Shown here piece after piece: positions 48,402 to 57,985 of a DNA stretch of 64,000 nucleotides; the first letter of the stretch is position 1, and each line of letters starts with the position of its first letter. Origin of the DNA: a virus; the IMG/VR virus record IMGVR_UViG_3300032246_000761, positions 1-64,000 of that record; one strand, given 5' to 3'. The notes beneath the pieces were generated by a model. That model worked only from the letters and a program-made list of their open reading frames with translations, was not told the origin of the DNA and searched no databases. The position numbers and the translations under genes are program-made.

Positions 48402-49802
48402 ATGGCATATACAATAATTAATACTACAGATACACTAGAACAAATGCGAGTTAAGTTAAACAACTTGACTACAAATGATTTTGGCAATCCTGCTTTATTG
48501 GCGCCAGCTGGTATAGCATCAACATCTATTGTTGGTGCTGTTATAGAATTAGCAGCAATTGCTTATTCTGGCGCAGGTTGGTCGGTTAAAGATTCAGCAA
48601 ATAACATTCAAGGTATTGGTTCGGGAGAAACATTAAGAGTATTAGGAACAACAAATCAAATTAATGCTGTTGTAAGCGCTACAGATACTTTAACTTTAAG
48701 TTTACCAACAAATGTTATTATATCTGGTTATTTTCAAGGTAGTAACTTTTCCACAAGTTCAGGAAACATAACAGCTAGCGGAACATTACACACATTAGGT
48801 ACAATAGAAATCAGTGGTAATAATATTAGATCAACAGATTCTACTACAGTTAGAATTAATGATTCTTTAAGTATTAATGGTACTGTGTCGGCAACTTCAA
48901 TATCTTCAACAGGATCTATTTCGGGAACCACTATTACAGGTACTGGTGCTGTTTCTGGAACAACTATTACAGGTTCATCTACAATTCAAGGTTCTGATTT
49001 AGTTTTAACAGGTTCATTAGGAATTCAATTTGAAGGATCTACCGCAGATAATTTTGAAACAACTTTAGTTGTTGTTGATCCAACAGCTGATAGAACAATT
49101 ACATTACCAAATGTAACGGGTACGGTTGTTACTACAGGTGATGTAGGTACTGTTACGAGTACTATGATTGCTGATGGTACTATTAATAATGATGATATTG
49201 CTGATGGAACTATTAGAGGTTCTAAATTAAATTTAGCTTCAGATTCAGTAACATTTGGTACAGTTACAGCATCTAATTTTATAGGAACATCATTAATTGC
49301 TTCTACTATAGCATTAAGTTCTGATAATAGTTCTAATACTACAAACTATTTAACTTTTTCTGCTACTGCAACAGGAAATCAAAGTTTAAAAACAGATACA
49401 GATTTATCTTACAATCCTTCTACAAATGTTTTATCTACAACTGCTACTGCAGCAAGATATGCCGATTTAGCCGAGATTTATGAAACGGATGAAGAATATG
49501 AAGTTGGTACTGTTATAATGATTGGTGGAGAAAAAGAAGTTACAAAATCTTTTGTTGGTTGTAGAGCAATTGGTGTTATATCGGAAAGACCTGCTTTTTT
49601 GATGAACGCAGAAGGAAAAGGTCAACCAGTTGCATTAAAAGGTCGTGTTAAAGTAAAAGTTTCAGGTCCTGTTAAAAAAGGAGATGAATTGGTTGCTGGT
49701 AATGACGGTTATGCTGCTACTATTAGTGAAGAATTTACAAAAGTATTTGCGATAGCATTAGAAGATAATGACAAAGGCTTAATCGAGGCAATTATACTAT
49801 AA
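48402..49802 (+). CDS. tail fibre-like protein
   Basis: 466 residues. Residues about 150-200 have short direct repeats (SGTTITG units, also visible as near-identical DNA repeats at about 48918-48975), typical of a fibre shaft; then a phage fibre segment with NVTGTVVTTGDVGTVTSTMI. The C-terminus from RYADLAEIYETDEEYEVGTV onward resembles the tail-fibre domain often labelled peptidase G2-like in marine phages. It probably contributes to host recognition. The post-translational modification island begins right after it. Confidence 0.75.
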   Translation: MAYTIINTTDTLEQMRVKLNNLTTNDFGNPALLAPAGIASTSIVGAVIELAAIAYSGAGWSVKDSANNIQGIGSGETLRVLGTTNQINAVVSATDTLTLSLPTNVIISGYFQGSNFSTSSGNITASGTLHTLGTIEISGNNIRSTDSTTVRINDSLSINGTVSATSISSTGSISGTTITGTGAVSGTTITGSSTIQGSDLVLTGSLGIQFEGSTADNFETTLVVVDPTADRTITLPNVTGTVVTTGDVGTVTSTMIADGTINNDDIADGTIRGSKLNLASDSVTFGTVTASNFIGTSLIASTIALSSDNSSNTTNYLTFSATATGNQSLKTDTDLSYNPSTNVLSTTATAARYADLAEIYETDEEYEVGTVIMIGGEKEVTKSFVGCRAIGVISERPAFLMNAEGKGQPVALKGRVKVKVSGPVKKGDELVAGNDGYAATISEEFTKVFAIALEDNDKGLIEAIIL

Positions 49803-49826
49803 TTTAATCGTACTAAATATTACAGT

Positions 49827-50276
49827 ATGATTGATGCTTTAACTGATGAAATTTTATCTTTCCCTAGATACGAAAACAATCAAATAATTTATATAGATAA
49901 GGAAGGTAAAGACTATAAAGTTAAAGAAAAAATAACTTATGGTACTTGGATCAAAACCTACAAAGATATTCCTAATATAAAAATTGAAGGTTTAGAAGAT
50001 AAATCATTTCATTTAAAAATATTAAAAAATTTTAAATTAAATCATAAAGTAAATAGTGTTCATTTGTTTTACAATCAATATGGTGGATTTTCTTTTCCTG
50101 AACATGCGGATGACACTAACGTTCTTTTATATATTGTAAAAGGATCAAAAAAAGTTTATATAGATAAACATCCAGTTTTAGTAAAAGAAGAACAAGCTGT
50201 TTTTATACCAAAAGGATTAAAACACGAGGTTGATAGTTTACCAAACACTTGGGCATTAAGTATAGGATTTAACTAA
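49827..50276 (+). CDS. cupin-domain protein
   Basis: 149 residues. The second half is a cupin barrel: HLFYNQYGGFSFPEHADD (first motif) and AVFIPKGLKHEVDS (second motif) with metal-binding-type His/Asp residues. Cupins of this kind are often Fe- or Mn-dependent oxygenases or binding proteins. It is the first gene of the radical SAM/2OG island and overlaps the radical SAM gene by one base, so it may assist or modify the same substrate. Confidence 0.7.
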   Translation: MIDALTDEILSFPRYENNQIIYIDKEGKDYKVKEKITYGTWIKTYKDIPNIKIEGLEDKSFHLKILKNFKLNHKVNSVHLFYNQYGGFSFPEHADDTNVLLYIVKGSKKVYIDKHPVLVKEEQAVFIPKGLKHEVDSLPNTWALSIGFN

Positions 50277-51313
50277 TGAATTGGATGTTTTATTTAAAGA
50301 CAACGGAAACTTGTCAATTAAATTGCAAACACTGTTTTACTAGTGGTATAAACGGTAAAAAAATTTACTTTGATCATTTCAAAACAATAGATTTTATAAA
50401 AAGATTTAGACAATATTTTAATAAAGATGAAGATACTATTCATTTAGAATTTCATGGAGGCGAACCATTTTTAGCGCCTGTATCTCATATGAACAAAGTA
50501 TATGAAGAATGTAAAGACTTGTGGCCAAGTATGTCATGGGGTATAACTTCAAATCTTGTTTTTAAATTAAAAGATGAACATTACGAATTTATAAAAGGAC
50601 CTTTAAACAATCGTATAGGTACTAGTTGGGATCCTAAGATACGATTTGAAAATGATGCACAATATAATTTATGGGAAAAAAATGTAAAAGATTTGTTAAA
50701 TCTCGGTGTTACAATTAAATTATTTATCAGTGTAACTAAAGATACTATAACAATGGAACCAATTAAATTATTAAAGTGGATCAAAGAGTTGGGAGTACAA
50801 GAGATATCATTTGAACGATTAACAGGTAATGGTAATGCTAAATTACATCCTGAGATATTTCCTGATAATATAGAACAAGATAAATGGTTTCTTAAAATGC
50901 ACAATCAGTCTAAACAGTTTGATTGTAGGAGTTGGTTTGATAATGAAACATTAGAAGTGATATACAGTAAATTTGAAACAGGGTTTTTAAAAGGTGGTAC
51001 GTTTTGTAGAGACTGTGAACAGAAGATATTTACAATAAACGCAGATGGTACAATATCTGGATGCCCCAATTCTGCACCGGAGTTCTCGTTTGGTACTATA
51101 AATGACGATATACAAACCGTTATAAATAGTCCAGTTAGAATAGAAAACATTGCTTGTGAACGTTCAAGAAATCCTATATGTTTTTCTTGTGATGTTTTTG
51201 AGTTTTGTGGAGGCGATTGCCACCAACTTGCTTGGCAAGGTGATATATGTGGCGCACCTAAGAGTTTAATGAAGGAATTAAAAAGTAATATAAAATATGA
51301 CAACGTTAAATAA
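50276..51313 (+). CDS. radical SAM-SPASM maturase no. 1
   Basis: 345 residues. The [4Fe-4S] SAM-cleaving motif is C13-x3-C17-x2-C20 (CQLNCKHC), and the GGE motif follows (FHGGEPF). The C-terminal third has a SPASM-type set of cysteines (CRDC, GCPN, CFSC, FCGGDCH), which bind auxiliary Fe-S clusters, as in sulfatase maturases and RiPP-modifying enzymes such as PqqE-like proteins. The stop overlaps the start of the (CHxS)3 tail protein, so this enzyme is the best candidate for acting on it. Substrate inferred from context only. Confidence 0.88.
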   Translation: MNWMFYLKTTETCQLNCKHCFTSGINGKKIYFDHFKTIDFIKRFRQYFNKDEDTIHLEFHGGEPFLAPVSHMNKVYEECKDLWPSMSWGITSNLVFKLKDEHYEFIKGPLNNRIGTSWDPKIRFENDAQYNLWEKNVKDLLNLGVTIKLFISVTKDTITMEPIKLLKWIKELGVQEISFERLTGNGNAKLHPEIFPDNIEQDKWFLKMHNQSKQFDCRSWFDNETLEVIYSKFETGFLKGGTFCRDCEQKIFTINADGTISGCPNSAPEFSFGTINDDIQTVINSPVRIENIACERSRNPICFSCDVFEFCGGDCHQLAWQGDICGAPKSLMKELKSNIKYDNVK

Positions 51314-51869
51314 TCCAATTACACCACAAAATATTGTGGATAGATTTAAAGATTTTGTAACAGATACAGCAAATTCAACTATTATTTGGGGAACAGATAG
51401 TAAACCTTTTTCTCAAATGCCTGACGCCACGTTTGAAGGTACAACTGCTGGAACTACGATAACATCTACAGGTTCTTCTATAGGTACAAGTGGCGGTATA
51501 ATTACAGCTGTTAATATTGTAAATGCTTTACTTACTGAAACTGCTCTTTATACTAACATAAGAAATTTAAGAGCATTATTAAATGTTACAGGTGGTGGTG
51601 GAAATAATGGAAGTTATGGATCTCCTGGTATAATTTATGATGCTACTAGTAAGGCAAATTTAAATATTACATATAGACAAACTTTAAATTCTGTTAATGT
51701 ATCAAGTGTGAGTACAAATAATACTATAACATCATCTAATTTGGAAACATTTTTTACAAATTTACAAACAGAATATAGCACACAATCTGCTAATACACAA
51801 ACAATACAAGTGGACGTATGCCATGCAAGTTGTCATAGTTCATGCCACAGCAACAGAGGAAGAAGATAA
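51297..51869 (+). CDS. tail-like protein with C-terminal (C-H-x-S/N)x3 motif, candidate substrate
   Basis: 190 residues. The N-terminal part starts TTLNNPITPQNIVDRFKDFV and looks like a small tail or fibre protein (Gly/Thr/Ser-rich, strand-forming). The last 16 residues hold CHAS (175-178), CHSS (179-182) and CHSN (183-186), followed by RGRR. These are the only cysteines in the protein. Such a repeated Cys/His/Ser end next to SPASM enzymes looks like the core of a ribosomally made, modified peptide; His-Xaa-Ser repeat (Hxs) systems are a known analogue with radical SAM partners. Alternatively the motif could simply bind metal. It overlaps genes on both sides. Confidence 0.65.
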   Translation: MTTLNNPITPQNIVDRFKDFVTDTANSTIIWGTDSKPFSQMPDATFEGTTAGTTITSTGSSIGTSGGIITAVNIVNALLTETALYTNIRNLRALLNVTGGGGNNGSYGSPGIIYDATSKANLNITYRQTLNSVNVSSVSTNNTITSSNLETFFTNLQTEYSTQSANTQTIQVDVCHASCHSSCHSNRGRR

Positions 51870-52561
51870 TGCAAATAATTGAAACAACGGCACCAATATC
51901 AATAGAAGATTTAAAAAAATATTTTACAAATAAAGACACCTTTTATATAATTGATTGTTCTAAAAGTCAAATGAAAGGATCAAAATTATTAACATATTTA
52001 AGTAATTTGGATTTACCTGTAGATATAAAAGAACCAGATTTAGAATTACTTAAAGAATATTTTAATAGTATTTCTTTAGTAAATATCAATTCATTAGAAA
52101 ATATTGCGATTAATGTTTTATTACAATATAAAGGTTTAGTTAAAGAAAATAATTATAAAGATTTTATTGAACAAAACAAAGAAATTATTTCTAAATGGTC
52201 TGATAAATTAGACAGTTTAACAATATTCAATGCTTACATTGTAAATTCTGATTTATTAAGAGATTATGCAAAAACTTTTCCAAAGGATGATACTAAAGAT
52301 TTAACAGGTGTTAATTTTTTAAGCCTATTAAAACATGAAAGATTTTATTCGTTTTATAATAAATTAAATAAAAATGTAAAATTTTATACTCATTATTTTG
52401 ATGATTATATGTTTAGAGGTAAAAATTTGTTCAGTTTTTGGGGCAATCTAAATAATCCTATGTTTTTATTGACACTGGCAGTATCTCAAGGAAAAAATAA
52501 AGATTATATAACAGCAAAAAAACAAGATAAGGAATTAATAAAAAATGTTACATCTATTTAA
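51869..52561 (+). CDS. unknown protein of the radical SAM island, 230 aa
   Basis: The ATG at 51869 overlaps the stop of the tail-like protein (TAATG); an earlier in-frame start at 51842 would read through its CHxS end. The protein is soluble and helical with many Lys, Asn and Leu, and has a single Cys. No family recognised. Its strict coupling to the candidate substrate suggests a chaperone, recognition element or structural partner. Confidence 0.55.
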   Translation: MQIIETTAPISIEDLKKYFTNKDTFYIIDCSKSQMKGSKLLTYLSNLDLPVDIKEPDLELLKEYFNSISLVNINSLENIAINVLLQYKGLVKENNYKDFIEQNKEIISKWSDKLDSLTIFNAYIVNSDLLRDYAKTFPKDDTKDLTGVNFLSLLKHERFYSFYNKLNKNVKFYTHYFDDYMFRGKNLFSFWGNLNNPMFLLTLAVSQGKNKDYITAKKQDKELIKNVTSI

Positions 52562-53693
52562 AAAAATTTATTTAGAACATGACGTAAATATAGATTATAA
52601 TTACGATAGAGTAGTTATATCCGAATTAAATGGTGTTCAAAATTGGAGTGAAATAGAAAAAATTTCAAGCGGAAAACTCATATCTTATGGTAAAAATTTA
52701 AATAGTTTAAATGGAATAGTTTCCTTTATAAATTTACTTGACACAGTTAATCAACAAACAATACAAACTAATAAACCAGTTTACATTTATGCTGATAAAA
52801 ATAACTATTACAAGATAATAAGTTTGTGGTATAAAATTATATTACCAAACGCTTCTTTAGAAGATGTAATATCTTATGTTAAATTAAATTTTGCTTATAA
52901 AAATTTTTGGAAATATGTAAGAAGAAATAAAGAAATGATTTCAGATAATTTTTTATTTGATGAAACAAAACTAATAACAGAATATAATGCTATTTTCGTT
53001 GACAGAAATGAATATTTGTCTTTTATTGATGATAACGTAGGAAGTTTTAGTATTGAATTATTATTATCTTCTTATATGTATAATGGTTCAAGAAAAGAAG
53101 AATTAAAAAAATCACTATTAACATTAATTAAAATAGAAATATCAAGATGTCTTTATGAATATAAAGAACTTCTATTAATGAATTTAGCAGATAATGATTA
53201 TTTAAATTCTTTAGGTGCAAATAAAAATTATACTATTGATAATCTTCTTGAAATAGTTGAAGATCAATCTCCTATATTAAAAACAATGTTTGATCCAAAT
53301 ATTTGGAAAATTGTAGGAAATGGAGTATATGATATAACTACAAATCTTTTAAATACAAATTCAGATGATATGATTTATTTTAAAAATATAACTGACACTG
53401 ATATTGATAATATAGAAAGATTTTTAAATATAACTAGTGGTAATAATCCTAACGTAAACGGATTTGCTTTGATCGAAATAATTTTGAATACTTTAAAAAT
53501 AATTAAAAAAGGTTCTATTACCGATTCTGAATTAGATGAAATTTTAGATCACCAAACTTCACAAGGTGTTATGCACACAACTGGTGTTTTTTATAGTTCA
53601 AGCCATCCAACAGTCAACACTTACTTTATACAACATATTTTTAAATTGGTTAAAAACGAAAATATTATTCCATTAGGTTCATATGTCATATAA
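52545..53693 (+). CDS. unknown protein of the radical SAM island, 382 aa
   Basis: Long soluble protein, helical in the middle (about 170-330), with no motif I recognise; the C-terminus contains QGVMHTTGVFYSSSHPTVNT with a His and Ser cluster. It overlaps the previous gene by 17 bases. Either a new enzyme or a partner protein of the modification system. Confidence 0.5.
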   Translation: MLHLFKKIYLEHDVNIDYNYDRVVISELNGVQNWSEIEKISSGKLISYGKNLNSLNGIVSFINLLDTVNQQTIQTNKPVYIYADKNNYYKIISLWYKIILPNASLEDVISYVKLNFAYKNFWKYVRRNKEMISDNFLFDETKLITEYNAIFVDRNEYLSFIDDNVGSFSIELLLSSYMYNGSRKEELKKSLLTLIKIEISRCLYEYKELLLMNLADNDYLNSLGANKNYTIDNLLEIVEDQSPILKTMFDPNIWKIVGNGVYDITTNLLNTNSDDMIYFKNITDTDIDNIERFLNITSGNNPNVNGFALIEIILNTLKIIKKGSITDSELDEILDHQTSQGVMHTTGVFYSSSHPTVNTYFIQHIFKLVKNENIIPLGSYVI

Positions 53694-53701
53694 AGGTGAA
53701 A

Positions 53702-54739
53702 ATGCAAGAAGATATATCATTTTACAAAGTAATAGATAAAAAAGTTATAGATTGGTCTGAAATTGTTTTATGTTTATTTGAGCATTGCAATTTATTATGT
53801 GCCTTTTGTCCACAAGATCATTCAAGTATATTGGGTGCCTCAGAAGAAGAAATCTTAAATAAAGTTTCAACAATAACTCGTTACATTGAACGAAACAATA
53901 GATCAAAACATTTTATCATTAATACTATGGGTGGCGAACTGTTACAAGATACCTGGACAGATAAAGGATTCTTAAATATATATTCTAAATTTATAAAACA
54001 AGTTAGAGAAAAGGTTTCTTCTGATAAAACAATTGTATTTAATTTTGTTACCAATCTTGTATTTGATAGAACAGATTTAATATTAGATTTTGTTAAAAAA
54101 AATAATATTGTATTATCGGTTTCTTATGACATTATAGGTAGATTTAATGCAACAACGTTAGAAATTTTTAAAAAAAATATAGATATTTTTAAGCCTTATA
54201 TAAAAACAATTAGTTGTGTTTTAACAAAACAAAACATAGAAAAAATAATTGAAGGAGATGAATATTTTGATTACTTATATGAAAATTTTAAAACAATATA
54301 TTTTGATTCTTTATTACCAAGTGTAACTAGAAAAACAAATATTTTTATGATGCCCGCAGAATCAGAAACATTTAAATTCTATAAGTTATGTGTTGACAAA
54401 TATCCCAAAATTTTAAACATAGAACCATTTTTAAATGGTAAAACAAATAATAAAATGACTTGCACAAAAGGGAATAGTTTAACTATTATGCCTGATGGAA
54501 GTATACCTAAAGGATGTTCAGGTGCGGTACTATTAAAAGACGCAACTCAAAATACAGAAGATTTAGGCGGTACTAAAATTATTGAAAACTTTATGAAAAA
54601 ATATAATTGTTTTGAATGTGAGTTTTTTCAAAGATGCCCTTTTACTTGCTTTATAAAACAAGATTTTAAATTTATTGAACATGATATGAAAGAATGTGTG
54701 TTTAAGGAAACATTTAGATATGCTGATTCAAAAAAGTAA
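53702..54739 (+). CDS. radical SAM-SPASM protein no. 2
   Basis: 345 residues from the ATG at 53702, which has AAGGTG as ribosome-binding site (a GTG two codons earlier is possible). Cluster motif C29-x3-C33-x2-C36 (CNLLCAFC), GGE in TMGGELL, and a C-terminal SPASM-like cysteine set (CTKG, GCSG, CFECEFFQRC, then CFIK). Probably modifies a protein or peptide; substrate unknown. It overlaps the next radical SAM gene. Confidence 0.85.
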   Translation: MQEDISFYKVIDKKVIDWSEIVLCLFEHCNLLCAFCPQDHSSILGASEEEILNKVSTITRYIERNNRSKHFIINTMGGELLQDTWTDKGFLNIYSKFIKQVREKVSSDKTIVFNFVTNLVFDRTDLILDFVKKNNIVLSVSYDIIGRFNATTLEIFKKNIDIFKPYIKTISCVLTKQNIEKIIEGDEYFDYLYENFKTIYFDSLLPSVTRKTNIFMMPAESETFKFYKLCVDKYPKILNIEPFLNGKTNNKMTCTKGNSLTIMPDGSIPKGCSGAVLLKDATQNTEDLGGTKIIENFMKKYNCFECEFFQRCPFTCFIKQDFKFIEHDMKECVFKETFRYADSKK

Positions 54740-56387
54740 AATTGCATTTGTAAATCCGCCTCACGCTGATTGGGCTTTAGCAAATAATATGACTTATTTA
54801 ATGATGCAAAGTCATTATAAAAGATTTGGCAAATACTATAATAAATTTGAATGGTTAGAAGCCCCATATAGATTCAATCAATATAAAAATGTAGAGGAAA
54901 TATATAACGAAATACCGAATGCAAATATCTATTTGATTAGTAGTTATGTTTGGAATTATGATCTATGCGATTTATTTGTGGAACACATTAAGAAAGTAAA
55001 CAAAGATGCAATATGTATTTTAGGTGGTCCTCATATAGGTACAAACGATACTGAGTTTTTCAAAACAAGACCAAACTACGATTTTATATGTCAGCCCACA
55101 AAACCTGGTGAAGTTTTTATAGAAGATTTTTTAAATTCTTATATAGACAATAAAGGTAAAGTTAACAAACAAGATATTAGTTGGGAAATCAATAGTAAAA
55201 AACAAACTAAATGTGGGTTACCTGATTACTCAATATACGAAGAACATTTTGATTACTTGAAAAAAACATGTGATTATTCTAAACAAAATAAATTGGAATC
55301 TTCCCTTGTTTTAGAAACTACAAGAGGTTGTCCATACAAATGTGTTTATTGTGAATGGGGGGGAGGATTAGATACTAAAATTATAACTAAAAAAGTTGAT
55401 ATTGTTAAAAAAGATATTGTTGCCATAAAACTTGCAGGTTATACTAATGCCTTTTTAACTGATGCTAATTTTGGCGCCTTTGAAAACCGAGATTTGGAAA
55501 TATTTAAATTTGCTTGGGAACAAGGAGTAAATCTTACAGATATATCTACAATAAAGTCTAAAGATTTAGATAGAAGAAAACGTTTGGTGGATTGTTGGTT
55601 TGAAATAGTAGTTCCTAAAAAAGAAAACAGAAATGCTAAATATGCGAAAGATGGTATTTTTATTGTGCCTACTGTTGCGATTCAAAGCATATCAGATGAG
55701 GCCATGAAAGTGGCTAAACGAGTTGATCTAACGTCAGAAGATAAAATTAAATTGAGTAAATACATAGAAAAACAATGTAGAGAAAAAGGTTATCCTGTTC
55801 CTGCATTAGAATTAATATTAGGAATGCCAGGTTCTACACTAAAAGATTTCTATGATGAAATGGAATTAATATGGGATTTTAAAGCATTTAGTCAAAATAG
55901 ACATGACTATATGATTTTACCAGATAGTGTTCTAAGTAAAAAAGAATACTTGGATGAATACAAAATTCAACCAGTAAAAGTTTATACAGATTTAATTGAC
56001 GAAGATGGTGTAGATAATCTTTATAGTTTATATAAAACAAAAAAGAATTACTTTTATACCATACAAAGCTGTTATAGTTTTACTAAAGAAGATATGCACG
56101 AAATGTGGTTTATGAATCAAGCGTGTAATATATTATTTGAATTGATTTATCCTTTATATAAAAATCAAATATGTCCAAGTGATTTTTGTAAAGAATGTTA
56201 TAAGATATTAAAAATATTACCTGAATTTAGAGAGATAAATAATTACATAATTGATTTGTTAGATATTAATACTGAACCTAAAAGTATTAAAAAAATAAAT
56301 GGTAAATTAAGAACGGATGTTTTTAATGAAATTGTTTCAAATAATAAAAGTATTGTAATAAGTGAACTATTTAAAAAATTAAATTAA
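54723..56387 (+). CDS. B12-binding-type radical SAM protein no. 3
   Basis: 554 residues from the ATG at 54723, inside the end of the previous gene. Residues about 5-150 look like the Rossmann-type B12-binding domain common in BchE-type radical SAM enzymes (IAFVNPPHADW, CILGGPHIG), but the DxHxxG motif for base-off cobalamin is not visible. The radical SAM motif is C204-x3-C208-x2-C211 (TRGCPYKCVYC). The C-terminal 100 residues are helical. Family enzymes do methylations, cyclisations or other difficult C-H chemistry. The cobalamin requirement is uncertain. Confidence 0.8.
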   Translation: MIQKSKIAFVNPPHADWALANNMTYLMMQSHYKRFGKYYNKFEWLEAPYRFNQYKNVEEIYNEIPNANIYLISSYVWNYDLCDLFVEHIKKVNKDAICILGGPHIGTNDTEFFKTRPNYDFICQPTKPGEVFIEDFLNSYIDNKGKVNKQDISWEINSKKQTKCGLPDYSIYEEHFDYLKKTCDYSKQNKLESSLVLETTRGCPYKCVYCEWGGGLDTKIITKKVDIVKKDIVAIKLAGYTNAFLTDANFGAFENRDLEIFKFAWEQGVNLTDISTIKSKDLDRRKRLVDCWFEIVVPKKENRNAKYAKDGIFIVPTVAIQSISDEAMKVAKRVDLTSEDKIKLSKYIEKQCREKGYPVPALELILGMPGSTLKDFYDEMELIWDFKAFSQNRHDYMILPDSVLSKKEYLDEYKIQPVKVYTDLIDEDGVDNLYSLYKTKKNYFYTIQSCYSFTKEDMHEMWFMNQACNILFELIYPLYKNQICPSDFCKECYKILKILPEFREINNYIIDLLDINTEPKSIKKINGKLRTDVFNEIVSNNKSIVISELFKKLN

Positions 56388-56388
56388 T

Positions 56389-56910
56389 ATGAAAGAATTG
56401 AATTTATTTCCAACAAAAATATATACAGATAATATTGATAAAGAGTATTGTCTTTTATTATCTTCTTGGTCTTTACAACAAACATTATATTTTTCAGATG
56501 AAGATGATAATTGGACTATTGAAGATGTTAAACAAAAATTGAATGATCCTATTTTAAAAAATTTATTTAATAAAACTAAAGGAGTAATTAGAGATATTTG
56601 GTTAAGAAACGAACATGATCATTTTGATTTACATTGTGATGATCATCACAATACTACTCATATAGCTATCGTTTGGGTTAGTGGAGAAAATAATAAAGGA
56701 GGAGATTTAATATTATATGATCCACTTTGGAGAAATCCTCAAAAATTAAAAAAAAATGAGTGTACTTTTACTCATACTATAAAATTTGAAATTGGTAAAA
56801 TAGTTATTTTTCCTAGTAATGTATGGCATAAAGTAACAAAATATAATGGTAATGAAAAAAGATTAGTAATTAATGTTGCATTGGATTTGAAAAATGGATT
56901 TGATAATTAA
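56389..56910 (+). CDS. 2OG-Fe(II) oxygenase (prolyl-hydroxylase-like)
   Basis: 173 residues. Ligands: H82-x-D84 (LHCDD), H147 (FPSNVWHKV) and R158 (EKRLVINVAL) for 2-oxoglutarate. GGDLILYDPL is the conserved core strand. It would hydroxylate a protein residue using Fe(II), O2 and 2-oxoglutarate. The gene is placed between two radical SAM genes, two bases after the first and overlapping the second by 17 bases. Confidence 0.78.
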   Translation: MKELNLFPTKIYTDNIDKEYCLLLSSWSLQQTLYFSDEDDNWTIEDVKQKLNDPILKNLFNKTKGVIRDIWLRNEHDHFDLHCDDHHNTTHIAIVWVSGENNKGGDLILYDPLWRNPQKLKKNECTFTHTIKFEIGKIVIFPSNVWHKVTKYNGNEKRLVINVALDLKNGFDN

Positions 56911-57985
56911 ACCTACTGAACTATGTAACTTTAAATGTACTTTTTGTTCTAGTACAAAGATATCTGAAAACAGAAAAGACGAACTATCTCACGATTATAT
57001 ATTTTCATTTTTAAAACGTTTTCCTGAAACAAAAACTATTATAGTTAATGGTGGAGATCCTTTAATGATGGAACCTGAATATTATTGGAAAATTATTAGG
57101 TGGTTGGATGAACATGATTATGATACTTCTATTGCATTAACTACAAATCTATGGCCGTTTTATAAAAAACCAGAGAAGTGGTCTGATCTATTTAATAATG
57201 AAAGAGTTGGCATAACTACTTCGTTTCAATATGGTGGTGGCCGTCTTAAAGGTGATTTAACAGAATTTACGGAAGAAGATTTTTGGAAATGTTCAGACGC
57301 AATGTTGAAACATTGTGGTTATAGACCAGATTTTATATCTGTTATTGTTCCTGAAAATGAAAAAGACGCAATTAAAAATGTAGAGCTTGCTAAACGTATG
57401 AGTGAAAATGTTACGCCCGATGGAACATTACATAACTTTTCACGTAATAGTAAGACTGGTGTTGAATGTAAATTAAACTATGCAATGGCCAGCGGCGAAC
57501 AAGGTAAACCTTATTTGCTAAGTAAGATATATCAAATCTATGTAGAAATATGGAAACGTGGTCTTGCGCCTTGGGAATTTAATACAAAACAAATGATACA
57601 AAGATTAACTGGTGGAAGAACATCATGTCCTCAAAATCGTAAATGTGATAGTGGTATTCGTGCATTAAATCCTAGTGGTGATTATTATTCTTGTGGATCG
57701 TTTGGTGATGATAAAGATAAATCTATAGATTTTGATAAAGAAATGGAAGGTGAGTTTTTTACACCGTTACAAGATGATATTAATCTTATTAGTATGAAGA
57801 AGTCCTGTTTTACTTGTCCTATGTTTGAGATATGTAATGGTTGCCGAAAGACTGTTAAGGATTTGAAACAACATAATATGGTAGAAGAACATTGTAAGTT
57901 AATGAAATCTATTGCACCAGATATACTTAAATCTAACGGACTAAATATAGAAGTAACACCTTATATAAATGAAAGTATATTATGA
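56894..57985 (+). CDS. radical SAM-SPASM protein no. 4
   Basis: 363 residues. Cluster motif C11-x3-C15-x2-C18 (LCNFKCTFC), GGDP at about 54-57 as the GGE-like motif, and a C-terminal SPASM-like region (CPQNRKCDSG, YSCGSFGDD, CFTCPMFEICNGC). Similar in design to radical SAM proteins no. 1 and 2, so the island has several diverged members of the same class. Substrate unknown. Overlaps the next gene by ATGA. Confidence 0.85.
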   Translation: MDLIIKPTELCNFKCTFCSSTKISENRKDELSHDYIFSFLKRFPETKTIIVNGGDPLMMEPEYYWKIIRWLDEHDYDTSIALTTNLWPFYKKPEKWSDLFNNERVGITTSFQYGGGRLKGDLTEFTEEDFWKCSDAMLKHCGYRPDFISVIVPENEKDAIKNVELAKRMSENVTPDGTLHNFSRNSKTGVECKLNYAMASGEQGKPYLLSKIYQIYVEIWKRGLAPWEFNTKQMIQRLTGGRTSCPQNRKCDSGIRALNPSGDYYSCGSFGDDKDKSIDFDKEMEGEFFTPLQDDINLISMKKSCFTCPMFEICNGCRKTVKDLKQHNMVEEHCKLMKSIAPDILKSNGLNIEVTPYINESIL

